Below are positions 1-7,258 of a stretch of 25,323 bases of DNA, one piece after another. Within the stretch, counting starts at the first letter, position 1, and each line of letters begins with the position of its first letter. The notes under the pieces are model-generated. The model worked only from the letters and a program-made list of their open reading frames with translations. It did no database searches and had not been told where the DNA came from. The translations under genes and the position numbers were made by a program. Source of the DNA: Oxalobacter formigenes (GTDB taxonomy: Bacteria; Pseudomonadota; Gammaproteobacteria; Burkholderiales; Burkholderiaceae_D). The stretch lies in the NCBI GenBank assembly GCA_019424645.1, contig JAHYZB010000043.1:15468-40790 (forward strand), in the 5' to 3' direction.

Positions 1-438
1 TGTTGTGCTGATATTGCCGATCTTTTTTGCCTGTGACATCGGCCCGACCATAACGAACCCGTCGGACAAATCGTGCATGCGCAATTCCATCGGCAACTGA
101 ATGCCTCCGGACTGCCACCATGCATCGATACATCTGGCCGAAAAAACAACCAGACACTCGTCACCCGGCTTGACCGGAAAAGTCAGCGTACACCCGCCAC
201 CTCGAGGAAACATGACCGGACAGTCCAGAAGCAGCGGCAATCTGGCAGCCGCTTTCGATCCGTCCGGCCGGGCGTTAACCCCCATAATGGCAGGCTGAAC
301 GACCGCCGTGACTGCATTGGCGTCAAAAGACTGGACAATGCCGGGCAAGGCTGTCCACAGTTCCGCCTGTGACGACAACATCGCTGTCTGGATGGTTCCG
401 TCCAGCGAGCTGTCCCTTTCATAATAATCGAACGCCAT
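1..438 (-). CDS. Phage baseplate spike protein, Gp138-type N-terminal domain (partial, 3' end beyond window)
   Basis: This frame stays open for 146 codons and reaches the left edge without a stop, so only the N-terminal part is visible. The start ATG is at 438, with a strong GGAGG five bases upstream, and it overlaps the stop of the hub gene as TGATG, so the two are translationally coupled. The N-terminus (YYERDSSLDGTIQTAM), then a stretch around VVQPAIMGVN and a later PVKPGDECLVVFSARCIDAWW, resembles the OB-fold N-terminal domain of Gp138-like spike proteins, the membrane-piercing tip in simple contractile tails. By family knowledge it would trimerise under the hub and carry a beta-helix C-terminus, which cannot be checked here. 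The position after hub and plug genes supports the call. Confidence 0.75.
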   Translation of the reverse strand, partial: MAFDYYERDSSLDGTIQTAMLSSQAELWTALPGIVQSFDANAVTAVVQPAIMGVNARPDGSKAAARLPLLLDCPVMFPRGGGCTLTFPVKPGDECLVVFSARCIDAWWQSGGIQLPMELRMHDLSDGFVMVGPMSQAKKIGNISTT

Positions 439-1439
439 CAGGCCTCCTTTTTATCGGTTTTTTTCGATTCGCTTCCGGTCGGATTGGCCGCCGTACAGAC
501 CATTTCCATATACCAGTCGTTTCCGCGTGTATCACCCTTGTGGGTGATGGAAACGATTTTGTACAAACCATTAACGTCCACGGCATTTTTGCTGGCCGGT
601 TGCTGACCGGAGTCCTTTTTATCGGTATCTTTTTTTTCCTGAGTCCCCGAACTGGCCTGCGGCTTGTTCGTGTCATCGTAAAGGATGTCGCCATTGGCTA
701 TCTGCAAAGTGGAATTCAGTCTGATCTCCGGCCGCATGAGTGTCTTGACCTTCAAACCGGAAATACTCATGACCGGTGTGCCGATCAACCCGGTTTTGCC
801 ATTTAAAACGATTGGTTTTTCATTGAACGTCTTGTCAACCGGAACGACACCGAGTTCATCCCCGTAATAACAGCTTTGCAGCCCATAAGTCCGGCAAAAA
901 TCGTCCAGTGCCTTTTTGAGTGGCCGATAATAAACCTTTCCTCTCGTCAGTCTGGCTGGCGGCAAATCGGGCAATACGCCCGGTTTCAAGCCATATTTGG
1001 CATATTCATCCATAATGCTTTTCGCAAGATGTCCCGCATTCGCTCCGGCTGGTAGACAGGTATTGATCATGCCGTAGGTATGCGCCTTGTCGTTTGTGCG
1101 GGCAATAATCTGCAAAACCGAATTCAGGCGCGAATCTTCAGCAGCCCCAGGCGTGACTATCACCGTCCCTTTATAACGCTGCACCAGATCGCCCTGGAAG
1201 ATCGTCGCGTTATTTTCTTCATATCCTGCCTGAAGAATGACTTTCTGGCCTTCCTGCTTGATCCTTGACACCGTATCGTCTGATACGTTGTAAATCCGGA
1301 TATCGGCCGTCGGTGGTGCCCCGGACAAAGTATTGGTCACGGAAAAAACGACCCTGAACTGTGAAAAATCGACTGCCATCCGGTTCTTGCTTTCTTCCGC
1401 GATAACCAGCTTGCAAAAACGTTTGTACAGTTTACTCAT
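438..1439 (-). CDS. Phage baseplate hub protein
   Basis: 333 residues. The sequence has the look of the hub proteins of simple contractile tails: an N-terminal beta-rich segment (residues about 1–110, RIYNVSDDTVSRIKQEGQ, then QAGYEENNATIFQGDLVQ), a middle domain with DLPPARLTRGKVYYRPLKKA and FCRTYGLQSCYYGDELGVVP, and a C-terminal part interrupted by a charged low-complexity insert (about residues 262–285, rich in K, D, Q and S) before a final beta domain. These features match gp27/gpD-like hubs that form the trimeric ring holding the spike. The start overlaps the plug-gene stop by four bases (ATGA), and the stop overlaps the spike start. The function rests on general resemblance plus the unambiguous tail-operon position. 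Confidence 0.75.
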   Translation of the reverse strand: MSKLYKRFCKLVIAEESKNRMAVDFSQFRVVFSVTNTLSGAPPTADIRIYNVSDDTVSRIKQEGQKVILQAGYEENNATIFQGDLVQRYKGTVIVTPGAAEDSRLNSVLQIIARTNDKAHTYGMINTCLPAGANAGHLAKSIMDEYAKYGLKPGVLPDLPPARLTRGKVYYRPLKKALDDFCRTYGLQSCYYGDELGVVPVDKTFNEKPIVLNGKTGLIGTPVMSISGLKVKTLMRPEIRLNSTLQIANGDILYDDTNKPQASSGTQEKKDTDKKDSGQQPASKNAVDVNGLYKIVSITHKGDTRGNDWYMEMVCTAANPTGSESKKTDKKEA

Positions 1440-1750
1440 GACGGACTCCAGATCAATTGAATCTGCCGCCCCATATCATCGTAAATCGGATCGCTGTCCG
1501 ATTTTCCGTCAAGAAAAACCGTCAGTTTTCCCAACCCCAGATAGGCGTGTTCTTCCAGCAAATCATGCCCGCAGCGCAAGGCCAGACCGGCAAGCACTTG
1601 CGTTCCGTCCGTATCCGACAGATCCATGAACCAGCCGCCGCCCTGCGTCTCGCGCCATACCAGACGAATCTGCAAGGCATTCTCACCCAGTTTGATCGTA
1701 AACTGCTGCGCCCCTGTCGTCAGAGGAATGGCATACGTGTTTTCAGACAT
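1436..1750 (-). CDS. Baseplate plug protein, Pam3 gp18-like
   Basis: 104 residues. The protein resembles the small DUF6983 family now described as the baseplate plug of cyanophage Pam3-type tails: it starts IPLTTGAQQFTIKLGENALQ-like, then LVWRETQGGGWFMDLSDTDG, and carries LALRCGHDLLEEHAYLGLG and a C-terminal GRQIQLIW. In that family the protein sits inside the hub lumen and closes the tube before contraction. The pairing of plug, hub and spike genes in this order is typical of that minimal baseplate. The ATG at 1750 follows the Dit-like gene by 11 bases, with a GAGGA-type ribosome site, and the end overlaps the hub start by four bases. Length is normal for the family. Confidence 0.75.
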   Translation of the reverse strand: MSENTYAIPLTTGAQQFTIKLGENALQIRLVWRETQGGGWFMDLSDTDGTQVLAGLALRCGHDLLEEHAYLGLGKLTVFLDGKSDSDPIYDDMGRQIQLIWSPS

Positions 1751-1761
1751 ACTGTTCCTCC

Positions 1762-2298
1762 TTACGAAAGCGGTTGCGGCTGGCGTTCACCGGAACTCGA
1801 CATCTCTGCCGTCTCGCTGGCGTTTTCCTGATTTTCAGGCACCAGAACGACCTGCATCGTATCAACGATATTGACGCGCTGAAAAACCGCCTTGACGACC
1901 AGAATATTCTCCGTTTTGGCTTCCGTTTCGACCGTCATCGACTTGATCAGCATATTGTCGTACTCCCTTTTTCCCGTACCGATCGAAAAAGGTTCACGAG
2001 AGGCCTGCAACTTCAGCAGATCCTGATAAATATCGCGTAAATCCCGTGTCTCCATCGCTGCTTTTTTAGCGAGTGGCGCGGTAAAACTGATATAGCTGTT
2101 TGACCAGCCGATATCCATTTCCAGCGTTTCGGGTTCCTTGTAGGCATGATCGGCCACCGATGCGCCACGCTGAATGGGATAATCGGTAATCTTCAAAGTA
2201 TCGATATGTTTTTCCCGGATAACCACATTGGGAAAAATATGTCCGATCCTTCGTTCCGGCCCGAACAGGAAATACGTGACAGATGAAACAATATCCAT
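1762..2298 (-). CDS. Dit-like phage baseplate/tail protein
   Basis: 178 residues. The N-terminal half (residues about 10–150) looks like the Dit-like N-terminal domain that forms the ring linking tube to hub in simple contractile tails: RRIGHIFPNVVIREKHIDTL, then ITDYPIQRGASVADHAYKEP, a typical stretch for proteins whose jelly-roll domain packs under the first tube ring. The tail (residues 155–178) is Ser/Glu-rich and probably disordered. It is preceded by GGTGAG at good distance from the ATG. It is the first gene after the intrinsic terminator at 2346–2368, so the baseplate genes from here leftwards may form a transcriptional subunit with lower expression than the sheath and tube genes. No separate promoter could be recognised in the 97-base gap. 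Confidence 0.75.
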   Translation of the reverse strand: MDIVSSVTYFLFGPERRIGHIFPNVVIREKHIDTLKITDYPIQRGASVADHAYKEPETLEMDIGWSNSYISFTAPLAKKAAMETRDLRDIYQDLLKLQASREPFSIGTGKREYDNMLIKSMTVETEAKTENILVVKAVFQRVNIVDTMQVVLVPENQENASETAEMSSSGERQPQPLS

Positions 2299-2345
2299 AT
2301 TAACTCACCATAAAATTCAATCATTTAACGCATTTTCCATATCAA

Positions 2346-2368
2346 AAAGCCTCCATTTCGGAGGCTTT
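2346..2368 (-). terminator. Intrinsic terminator inside the tail operon
   Basis: The arms 2346–2354 and 2360–2368 are perfect nine-base complements (AAAGCCTCC / GGAGGCTTT) around a five-base loop. On the minus strand the hairpin runs directly into a T tract (2347 down to 2344). It lies 28 bases after the tape-measure stop and before the Dit-like gene. It would reduce, or with antitermination regulate, transcription of the baseplate genes. Confidence 0.8.
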
Positions 2369-2395
2369 GCAAACATGAAAAACGACATTGAGGTT

Positions 2396-3748
2396 CTAGG
2401 CCATCATCGGTGATTTGAAATGTCTCAGAGTCATTCCCATATCGACATCCATAAGCCCCTGACTGATAGCCTCCGCCGTTTCTCCGGACGAACCACTTCC
2501 GTTAACCATAATATTGATCGTCCTGTTCGATGCCCCGGCTTCCGTCATGTCGAAGCGCTCCGCTCTTTCTTGCAAAAGCGGACTGTCAGGAAAACCGAGA
2601 ACCGTGTTATCCGTTTTCAAAAGCGTCATGGTATCCATCAACTTTTGCCCGTCCATCAGTTGATCCGGAACCCATTTCTGCCTGAAAGACATCAGGTTTT
2701 CATCCCGACTGGAAAATCCGGCATCGTCACCGAAGAACTTTTTAAACACCCCCTGTTTACCCATACTGGTCTGGAACAGTTCCGGCAAAGGCACCTCATT
2801 CATCGGAGCCTCATGCTGACTGAAAAAGGAATTGCCCTCTGCCATCTTTTCAGAAAGATTTTCCTGTTTTAAACCCCGAAAAATCCGGTCTGCAAGCCCT
2901 TGTACAGACGTCATGCCCGTTGAAGAAATAAAGTACATCTGCATTGTTTCAGGGGAAAATGCCGATTCTGATTCCGCCGTCCGTTCATTTTCTGACCGGG
3001 ACAGCTTCTCTGAATCCTCTCCCGTCAGGAAAACAGGGCTTTTAAACGTCTGTGAATCGTCCGTCATTTCCACCGGATTTCTCCGCTTCATCTCCTTAAA
3101 ATCGTCAAGCGGCATTTTCAGATGAAAAGCTGAACCAGCATCGATCTTTTCCTGAAGAAGCCCGATTGTTCTGGCATCGGTTCCTTCACTCATATCATCC
3201 GCTTCTTCGGCCAACTCACCCGAACCTCCGTAAAACAGGGTTGAAGATGAATCCGCTGTATCACTCGCTACCTGAGCCACTCCATTCAAAAATTGTCCGG
3301 ATTCCCTGAAACAGTTGACAGAAAATTCCACGAACCGGACAAAAGTATCATTGACACTTGTCCCCTCTTCACTGGCCGACATATCCAGTTTTTCAAACAA
3401 GGATTGAATGGAAACCAGTCGATTCAAGGAAACACCATCCTCATCCATCACAGAAGATATCAGGCCAAATTGTTCACAGAATGCCTCGCCAAGTGCTTTA
3501 TTTTGATCATCGAAATTCGCCTTTTCCGTAAAAAACGGCTTGTCATCTGCGTCCGGCATAAAACCGGATTCATCCGGAAACAAGGTTTCCGCCCTTTTCA
3601 TGGAATCACCCGGTTCAAGAAAACGTATGCTATTGTTCTCAAACCATTTGGCCAGTCCGGAAAAAACATCGCGCAGTCTCTCGTTCTGTACCTCATCGAT
3701 CAGATAACCGAGCGAATCGAGCCAGTCGATCAGGGATTCATTTGCCAT
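2396..3748 (-). CDS. Short tail tape-measure-like protein
   Basis: 450 residues. The position, directly after the chaperone and its frameshift extension and before the Dit-like gene, is that of the tape-measure gene. The C-terminal 40 residues (NRTINIMVNGSG, then a helix EAISQGLMD and RHFKSPMMA) have the short strand plus helix seen at the end of many tape-measure proteins. The rest is acidic, rich in Ser, Asp, Glu, Phe and Met, and I recognise no domain in it. I see no hydrophobic stretch long enough for a membrane segment, which is unusual for the family. Length is short. With the usual rule of about 1.5 Å per residue it would set a tail of very roughly 65–70 nm. The ATG at 3748 has AGAGGAGA upstream and lies inside the last codons of the frameshift extension, so translation is probably coupled. 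Assignment is mainly positional. Confidence 0.6.
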   Translation of the reverse strand: MANESLIDWLDSLGYLIDEVQNERLRDVFSGLAKWFENNSIRFLEPGDSMKRAETLFPDESGFMPDADDKPFFTEKANFDDQNKALGEAFCEQFGLISSVMDEDGVSLNRLVSIQSLFEKLDMSASEEGTSVNDTFVRFVEFSVNCFRESGQFLNGVAQVASDTADSSSTLFYGGSGELAEEADDMSEGTDARTIGLLQEKIDAGSAFHLKMPLDDFKEMKRRNPVEMTDDSQTFKSPVFLTGEDSEKLSRSENERTAESESAFSPETMQMYFISSTGMTSVQGLADRIFRGLKQENLSEKMAEGNSFFSQHEAPMNEVPLPELFQTSMGKQGVFKKFFGDDAGFSSRDENLMSFRQKWVPDQLMDGQKLMDTMTLLKTDNTVLGFPDSPLLQERAERFDMTEAGASNRTINIMVNGSGSSGETAEAISQGLMDVDMGMTLRHFKSPMMA

Positions 3749-4016
3749 AGTGTTCTCCTCTCACACCATAAGCCGATACCTCGTTATCGGCTTTTACGTT
3801 TAATGCATCGTTCATCAAGGCCAGATCGGACAGATCAAGCGATCCGTCCTTAAGGCTTTCGAAACGGCACAAACCGTGCAAAACCGGTCTGAGCAACCAT
3901 TCCTCATGATCAGGAAGGGCTGCCCAGTCACCATTGCCCGCTACTTCACCGGATCGGCGAGGAAAGTAACGAGCTTTTGCATAAAATTTGCCAGATTTCT
4001 CCTGATGACGAAAAAA
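3738..4016 (-). CDS. −1 frameshift extension of the tail chaperone (the T part of a GT fusion)
   Basis: The −1 frame relative to the chaperone is open from the slippery heptamer TTTTTTC (read 4016 to 4010, phase T TTT TTC) to a TGA at 3738–3740, passing through the chaperone stop. A second in-phase heptamer, AAATTTT, is read from 3989 to 3983 (A AAT TTT). The extension is 90 codons past the first site, giving a fusion of about 210 residues. Its distal part (DHEEWLLRPVLHGLCRFESL, then LDLSDLALMNDALNVKADNE) resembles small phage proteins of the DUF6889 type. No ATG or GTG precedes that conserved-looking part in this frame, so frameshifting explains its expression better than independent initiation. 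The end overlaps the tape-measure start by 11 bases. By analogy with lambda gpG/gpGT, the extension would recruit tube subunits onto the tape measure. Confidence 0.75.
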   Translation of the reverse strand, partial: FFRHQEKSGKFYAKARYFPRRSGEVAGNGDWAALPDHEEWLLRPVLHGLCRFESLKDGSLDLSDLALMNDALNVKADNEVSAYGVRGEHYGK

Positions 4017-4369
4017 CTGAGCAACATCATCTCGAACGCATCCAGATCGTCAAACATCAGGCGGGAATCGGACATGAGCGATACCCATTCCATTCCCTGC
4101 TTGCGCTGAACAATCGACAAACAGGTTTTGGTGATGTAATCGGCATCTTCATCGCTCATTTTTGACAAAACATCTGCCATCGGCCGCGATTTTTCAAGAA
4201 TTTCCTGAAAAGTCACTACCGAATCCTTTTCTTTTTCACCCTTTGTACTGAAAAAGGCGGGAAAAGCGGAAAAAACGAGCGGCATGATCCGGCGTTCGAT
4301 GTGAAATTGCTGAAAAGCGTTCAACTTGCCGTACCGGTAAGTATTGCCTGCAATGGTGATTTCGTTCAT
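3941..4369 (-). CDS. Tail assembly chaperone (G-like, zero-frame product)
   Basis: 142 residues, mostly helical, starting MNEITIAGNTYRYGKLNAFQ. The opening pattern (short strand with TYRYGKLNAFQQFHIERR) is typical of tail assembly chaperones of contractile phages, which commonly begin with a statement of a core-protein-like fold followed by helices. The gene lies between the tube and the tape measure, the canonical place. Its start overlaps the tube-gene stop as TGATG. Two slippery heptamers lie at codons 118–120 and about 127–129, so some ribosomes should shift to −1 and make a longer GT-type product (see the extension entry). By family knowledge these proteins coat the tape measure during tail assembly and are absent from the finished particle. 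Confidence 0.75.
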   Translation of the reverse strand: MNEITIAGNTYRYGKLNAFQQFHIERRIMPLVFSAFPAFFSTKGEKEKDSVVTFQEILEKSRPMADVLSKMSDEDADYITKTCLSIVQRKQGMEWVSLMSDSRLMFDDLDAFEMMLLSFFVIRRNLANFMQKLVTFLADPVK

Positions 4370-4812
4370 CAGTACGTTCCCAGAATGGTATCGATACTCA
4401 AGGCGTTAAATGTCCAGGTCACCGTACCGCCTGCTTTTGCATAAACAACATCCGGTTTTTTGGCAAACGCACAGGATGCACAAACAGTCTTGTCACCGGA
4501 AGCGGTATTGCTGACCGAAATCACGTTCTTGCCCCACATATTGGCATTCAGACTCTGCAGGTTATACGCTGTCTGCAGGCTGGCATTGACTGGTGATGTT
4601 TTCAAAAGCGTGATCTTGACGGTACCGGACTTGTCGTTTTGAAGGCTATGCATGCCATACCCGTCGGCGCCCATCGTAATCGTGCTTCTTGGATTCGTGA
4701 TCGAAACCGTAATACCTTCATCGGCCACTGCTGCGCCATGACCCAGATCGATAACGCAACCCGGTCCGACCAGTGTTGCCGTCACATCCGAAAAACTGTA
4801 ACTCATTCCCAT
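4369..4812 (-). CDS. Phage tail tube protein, DUF3277 family
   Basis: 147 residues, beta-rich. MSYSFSDVTATLVGPGCVID at the start, then GITVSITNPRSTITMGADGYG and GTVKITLLKTSPVNA, and a final TVTWTFNALSIDTILG match the DUF3277 tail tube family, whose subunits stack as hexameric rings inside the sheath. It follows the sheath gene by 11 bases with a GAGGA ribosome site seven bases ahead of the ATG at 4812. A second in-frame ATG at 4806 is possible but less well placed. It overlaps the chaperone start (TGATG at 4367–4371). Gene order sheath–tube–chaperone is standard. Confidence 0.85.
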   Translation of the reverse strand: MGMSYSFSDVTATLVGPGCVIDLGHGAAVADEGITVSITNPRSTITMGADGYGMHSLQNDKSGTVKITLLKTSPVNASLQTAYNLQSLNANMWGKNVISVSNTASGDKTVCASCAFAKKPDVVYAKAGGTVTWTFNALSIDTILGTY

Positions 4813-4823
4813 AATTGATCCTC

Positions 4824-6284
4824 TTATCTGTTAACGTTGATGATGATGTCGGTAGCGTGAACGGCACCGGCCAGCTTGATCGCAACCTGAATGACGGTAG
4901 AATTTCTCGCTTCACGATCCGCCTGGGACTGGGTAGCCACTGCTGGCGCATACACGTAATAGCCTTTGGTCAACGTATCGCCACTCTGCAAGGCACCGAA
5001 ACTGTCCCCCTTCCAGACGCCCGGAGCAACCAGACCGTTAGTAACAGCCTGTTCCAGACGGCTTTCAATCGTCGTCACGATACGGGCAATACCTGCATCG
5101 GTCTGCGGAATCTTGGAAGTCGAGGTATAGAGCAGATTCCAGACAGCGGTCTGCACATCGTTTTGCAGCCAGTCAAGGCCATGACGTTCATCGAAATACC
5201 AGCCGCCAGCCATCACGCCTTCCTGCAAAATCGCTGTATCGTTCGAATATTGGGCGAAAACATTACAGTTCTTGTCTTTCAGCACTTTCGCCTGTGTTGC
5301 CGTCAGCACTTCCGGTTCAATACCCGGCTCCTGCTTGAACTTCAGGGTAATGGTCGTATTCTGGCCGCCGAAATTGACGGCAAAGGCACGACCGAAAGCG
5401 GCAGCAACCGCAGCAGAACTGGCAGAACTGTACTGAACGAAGGCGCGGTTATTGCTTTTTGCTTTCAGACGGGAAGCCAGATCGTTTTCAAGCTGCGCAT
5501 CCAGAACAGTCGTTTTCTTGACGGTAAAGCCCGCAATACGGGAAGTCGAGGTCGCATTGATGAAATCGGCTGTTTCAACGATATCGTCCTCATCCGCTTC
5601 TTCAGCCACCAGAAGACCGTACCAGTCACTGCTCATGTCAGCCAGTTCGCTAACGGCATTTAACAGCGATTCTGCAACCATGCCGCCAACAGTAACCGTA
5701 TCGGCATCCAGCCCCATCAGAGTGGACATTGGTGTTTTGGTCACACCGGTTACCGTGGATTCAGTCCCGGTCGATTTCGAACGGATCACAAAACGGGTGC
5801 CATCCCAGACACAACTTGCAGCGGTATCCAGTGCAGAATTGATCGCTGTTGCCACACCGTTCAGATTGGTGACTGATGACAAATTGATCGCCATAACCGA
5901 TTTTTCGACACCATCGACCGTCACCTTGAAGCTTCCTTCATTAATCGCCTTGAAAGCCGCGATATTCTGCTCTGCCGTTCCCAGAATACGGCCTTTGAGC
6001 AAACCGCTGGTAGCGGCTTTCACCCAGCGGCCGATATAACATTGGGCTGCTGCCGGTTCTGCTGAGAAATAAGCCACAGCCATCTTGTATTCCGGTGCTT
6101 CAGTACCAAAGTCCGATGCGACCGTATCGATATCGTAATAAAGACGAAGACGTTCATATGCGTCAATCGTATTACTTGCCCCGAGAATCAGGGCGATACC
6201 AAAATCCCTTTCCGCAGCGGCCTTCGGCGCCATAACGACGTCGACGGAAACGACGGAAGAAACAGGTAATCCTTTGTTTGCCAT
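4824..6284 (-). CDS. Contractile tail sheath protein, DUF3383 family
   Basis: 486 residues. The start (LPVSSVVSVDVVMAPKAAAE, then FGIALILGASNTIDAYERLR) and the stretch DTVASDFGTEAPEYKMAVAY are typical of DUF3383 tail sheath proteins. An internal insertion-like domain with FKVTVDGVEKSVMAINLSSV (about residues 110–190) is also seen in this family. The C-terminal half contains GWYFDERHGLDWLQNDVQTA and ends with a strand VHATDIIINVNR, which in sheath proteins augments the neighbouring subunit. The sheath contracts to drive the tube through the cell envelope. An AAGGA site lies seven bases upstream of the ATG. It is 14 bases after the neck-protein stop. Presence of a sheath proves that the tail is of contractile (myovirus or R-type) kind. 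Confidence 0.9.
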   Translation of the reverse strand: MANKGLPVSSVVSVDVVMAPKAAAERDFGIALILGASNTIDAYERLRLYYDIDTVASDFGTEAPEYKMAVAYFSAEPAAAQCYIGRWVKAATSGLLKGRILGTAEQNIAAFKAINEGSFKVTVDGVEKSVMAINLSSVTNLNGVATAINSALDTAASCVWDGTRFVIRSKSTGTESTVTGVTKTPMSTLMGLDADTVTVGGMVAESLLNAVSELADMSSDWYGLLVAEEADEDDIVETADFINATSTSRIAGFTVKKTTVLDAQLENDLASRLKAKSNNRAFVQYSSASSAAVAAAFGRAFAVNFGGQNTTITLKFKQEPGIEPEVLTATQAKVLKDKNCNVFAQYSNDTAILQEGVMAGGWYFDERHGLDWLQNDVQTAVWNLLYTSTSKIPQTDAGIARIVTTIESRLEQAVTNGLVAPGVWKGDSFGALQSGDTLTKGYYVYAPAVATQSQADREARNSTVIQVAIKLAGAVHATDIIINVNR

Positions 6285-6298
6285 GTTGTTATCCTTTA

Positions 6299-6859
6299 TT
6301 AAAAGTAGTTAATGATTCCTCTGGCGATGTTTCGTACCTGATAGGTAAACGACACGCTTCGCCGGAAGTAAAGAGACAAAGACGTTTCTTTCACCGGAAG
6401 ATTGTTGACGGTCACGATTTCACTGACTGTTTTATCCGCCGAAGCGAATACGATTCCATTCGCCAAAAGCTCGTCGGCATTCTGTTTGACCATGCAGCCG
6501 TATTTCAGCAAAGCGGCATAAAACTCCGCTTTCGGACCGTAAAATCGTGTCAGAAGCGTCAGTTCTTCCTGCCATGTCAGAACATCGGTCCCATCATCAG
6601 CATCGGTGGGGTCTGTTCCGTTATGGACGATGGACGGCCCCGGATTGCCGCCATAAGAAACGACCGCTGCCTGACAGCATGTCCCTTCATCAGTCGCCGG
6701 ATCCGAAAGACTTTCAGTCCAGCAAGAGCCGACAAACGAGCTGTCCAGCCCCGTTACCCCAGCAATGAATTGCCTGAAAACGGTATCCAGATCGTTGTCG
6801 TAAACGGGTATTGCTCCAACTGGCGTCAGAAATCCCTTCGTTTTCGATGTGTTCGTCAT
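6299..6859 (-). CDS. Phage neck/tail terminator protein, LIC_12616-like
   Basis: 186 residues from the ATG at 6859. The frame is open to 7087, but the upstream part runs through a strong terminator and looks non-coding, so the internal ATG with an AGAAAG site is preferred. The pattern (residues about 20–50: TVFRQFIAGVTGLDSSFVG; then TWQEELTLLTRFYGPKAEFY, GCMVKQNADELLANGIVFAS and a C-terminal FRRSVSFTYQVRN) matches LIC_12616-family proteins, which contain a neck-terminator gp12-like fold. In phages this protein caps the finished tail and joins it to the head. Here it is the first gene of the tail operon. Normally head and connector genes come just before it. None is visible. Confidence 0.75.
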   Translation of the reverse strand: MTNTSKTKGFLTPVGAIPVYDNDLDTVFRQFIAGVTGLDSSFVGSCWTESLSDPATDEGTCCQAAVVSYGGNPGPSIVHNGTDPTDADDGTDVLTWQEELTLLTRFYGPKAEFYAALLKYGCMVKQNADELLANGIVFASADKTVSEIVTVNNLPVKETSLSLYFRRSVSFTYQVRNIARGIINYF

Positions 6860-7258
6860 ATTGTCTTTCTGCCGTCCTGCATGCCTTTCCTGAAGACGCA
6901 AACAAGCCTCCGCAGTGAAGCGGATACTCTTGAATTTGTCTGAAAAAAAGGTGTGCGGATGACGGCACAGAGGGTGGTGAAGAAAAAAACTGCCTGCCAT
7001 ACAGCCATAAAAAAAGGCCTCCCAAAGGAGGCCTTTTCTGTTTGCTCGGGACGCAATTATCCCGACAGAGACAATCATACAGGACATTCCAACATCGGTC
7101 AGCTATGTCATCCTGTTTTTTCAAGATATGTCTGCAACCGGCAAAACCGGCTATGAGGCATTTGTTTCAGGCATATCAAAAGACCATACCGGTATCTTGT
7201 TTATGCTCAATTTGACAATCAGACAGGACAGGAACTCCAGAGCAAGCATTCCTGAATC
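6860..7258. other. 399-base non-coding gap at the tail-module edge
   Basis: The stretch contains no convincing gene. It holds the terminator at 7012–7037, a perfect ten-base palindrome (ATACCGGTAT, 7186–7195), and a CCGGC-AAAA-CCGGC direct repeat near 7147–7160. No tRNA gene, integrase or obvious attachment repeat was seen. The promoter of the tail operon should lie between 6865 and 7010, but no clear −35/−10 pair was found, as expected if it needs a phage-type activator. Confidence 0.5.
7012..7037. terminator. Bidirectional intrinsic terminator at the edge of the tail module
   Basis: The arms 7016–7022 and 7027–7033 (GGCCTCC / GGAGGCC) are perfect complements around a CAAA loop. They are flanked by an A tract on the left (7012–7015 and further) and a T tract on the right (7034–7037), so it can stop transcription in both directions. 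It isolates the tail operon from anything upstream of it. Confidence 0.85.

Noticed and set aside
3293..3853. 186-residue plus-strand frame opposite the tape-measure gene and chaperone gap
   Set aside because: It is antisense to a gene with good start and context, and shows no recognisable domain.
4815..5663. 282-residue plus-strand frame opposite the sheath gene
   Set aside because: It lies fully antisense to the DUF3383 sheath gene, starts without a ribosome site and has Arg/Gln/His-rich, low-quality protein character; it is a shadow frame.
6860..7087. 76-residue N-terminal extension of the neck protein
   Set aside because: The extension runs through the bidirectional terminator at 7012–7037 and has no family resemblance; the ATG at 6859 gives a normal-length protein.
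7038..7258. Possible prophage attachment site or tRNA at the tail-module edge
   Set aside because: No tRNA-like cloverleaf, no integrase and no long repeat partner within the window; only short palindromes and repeats were seen.
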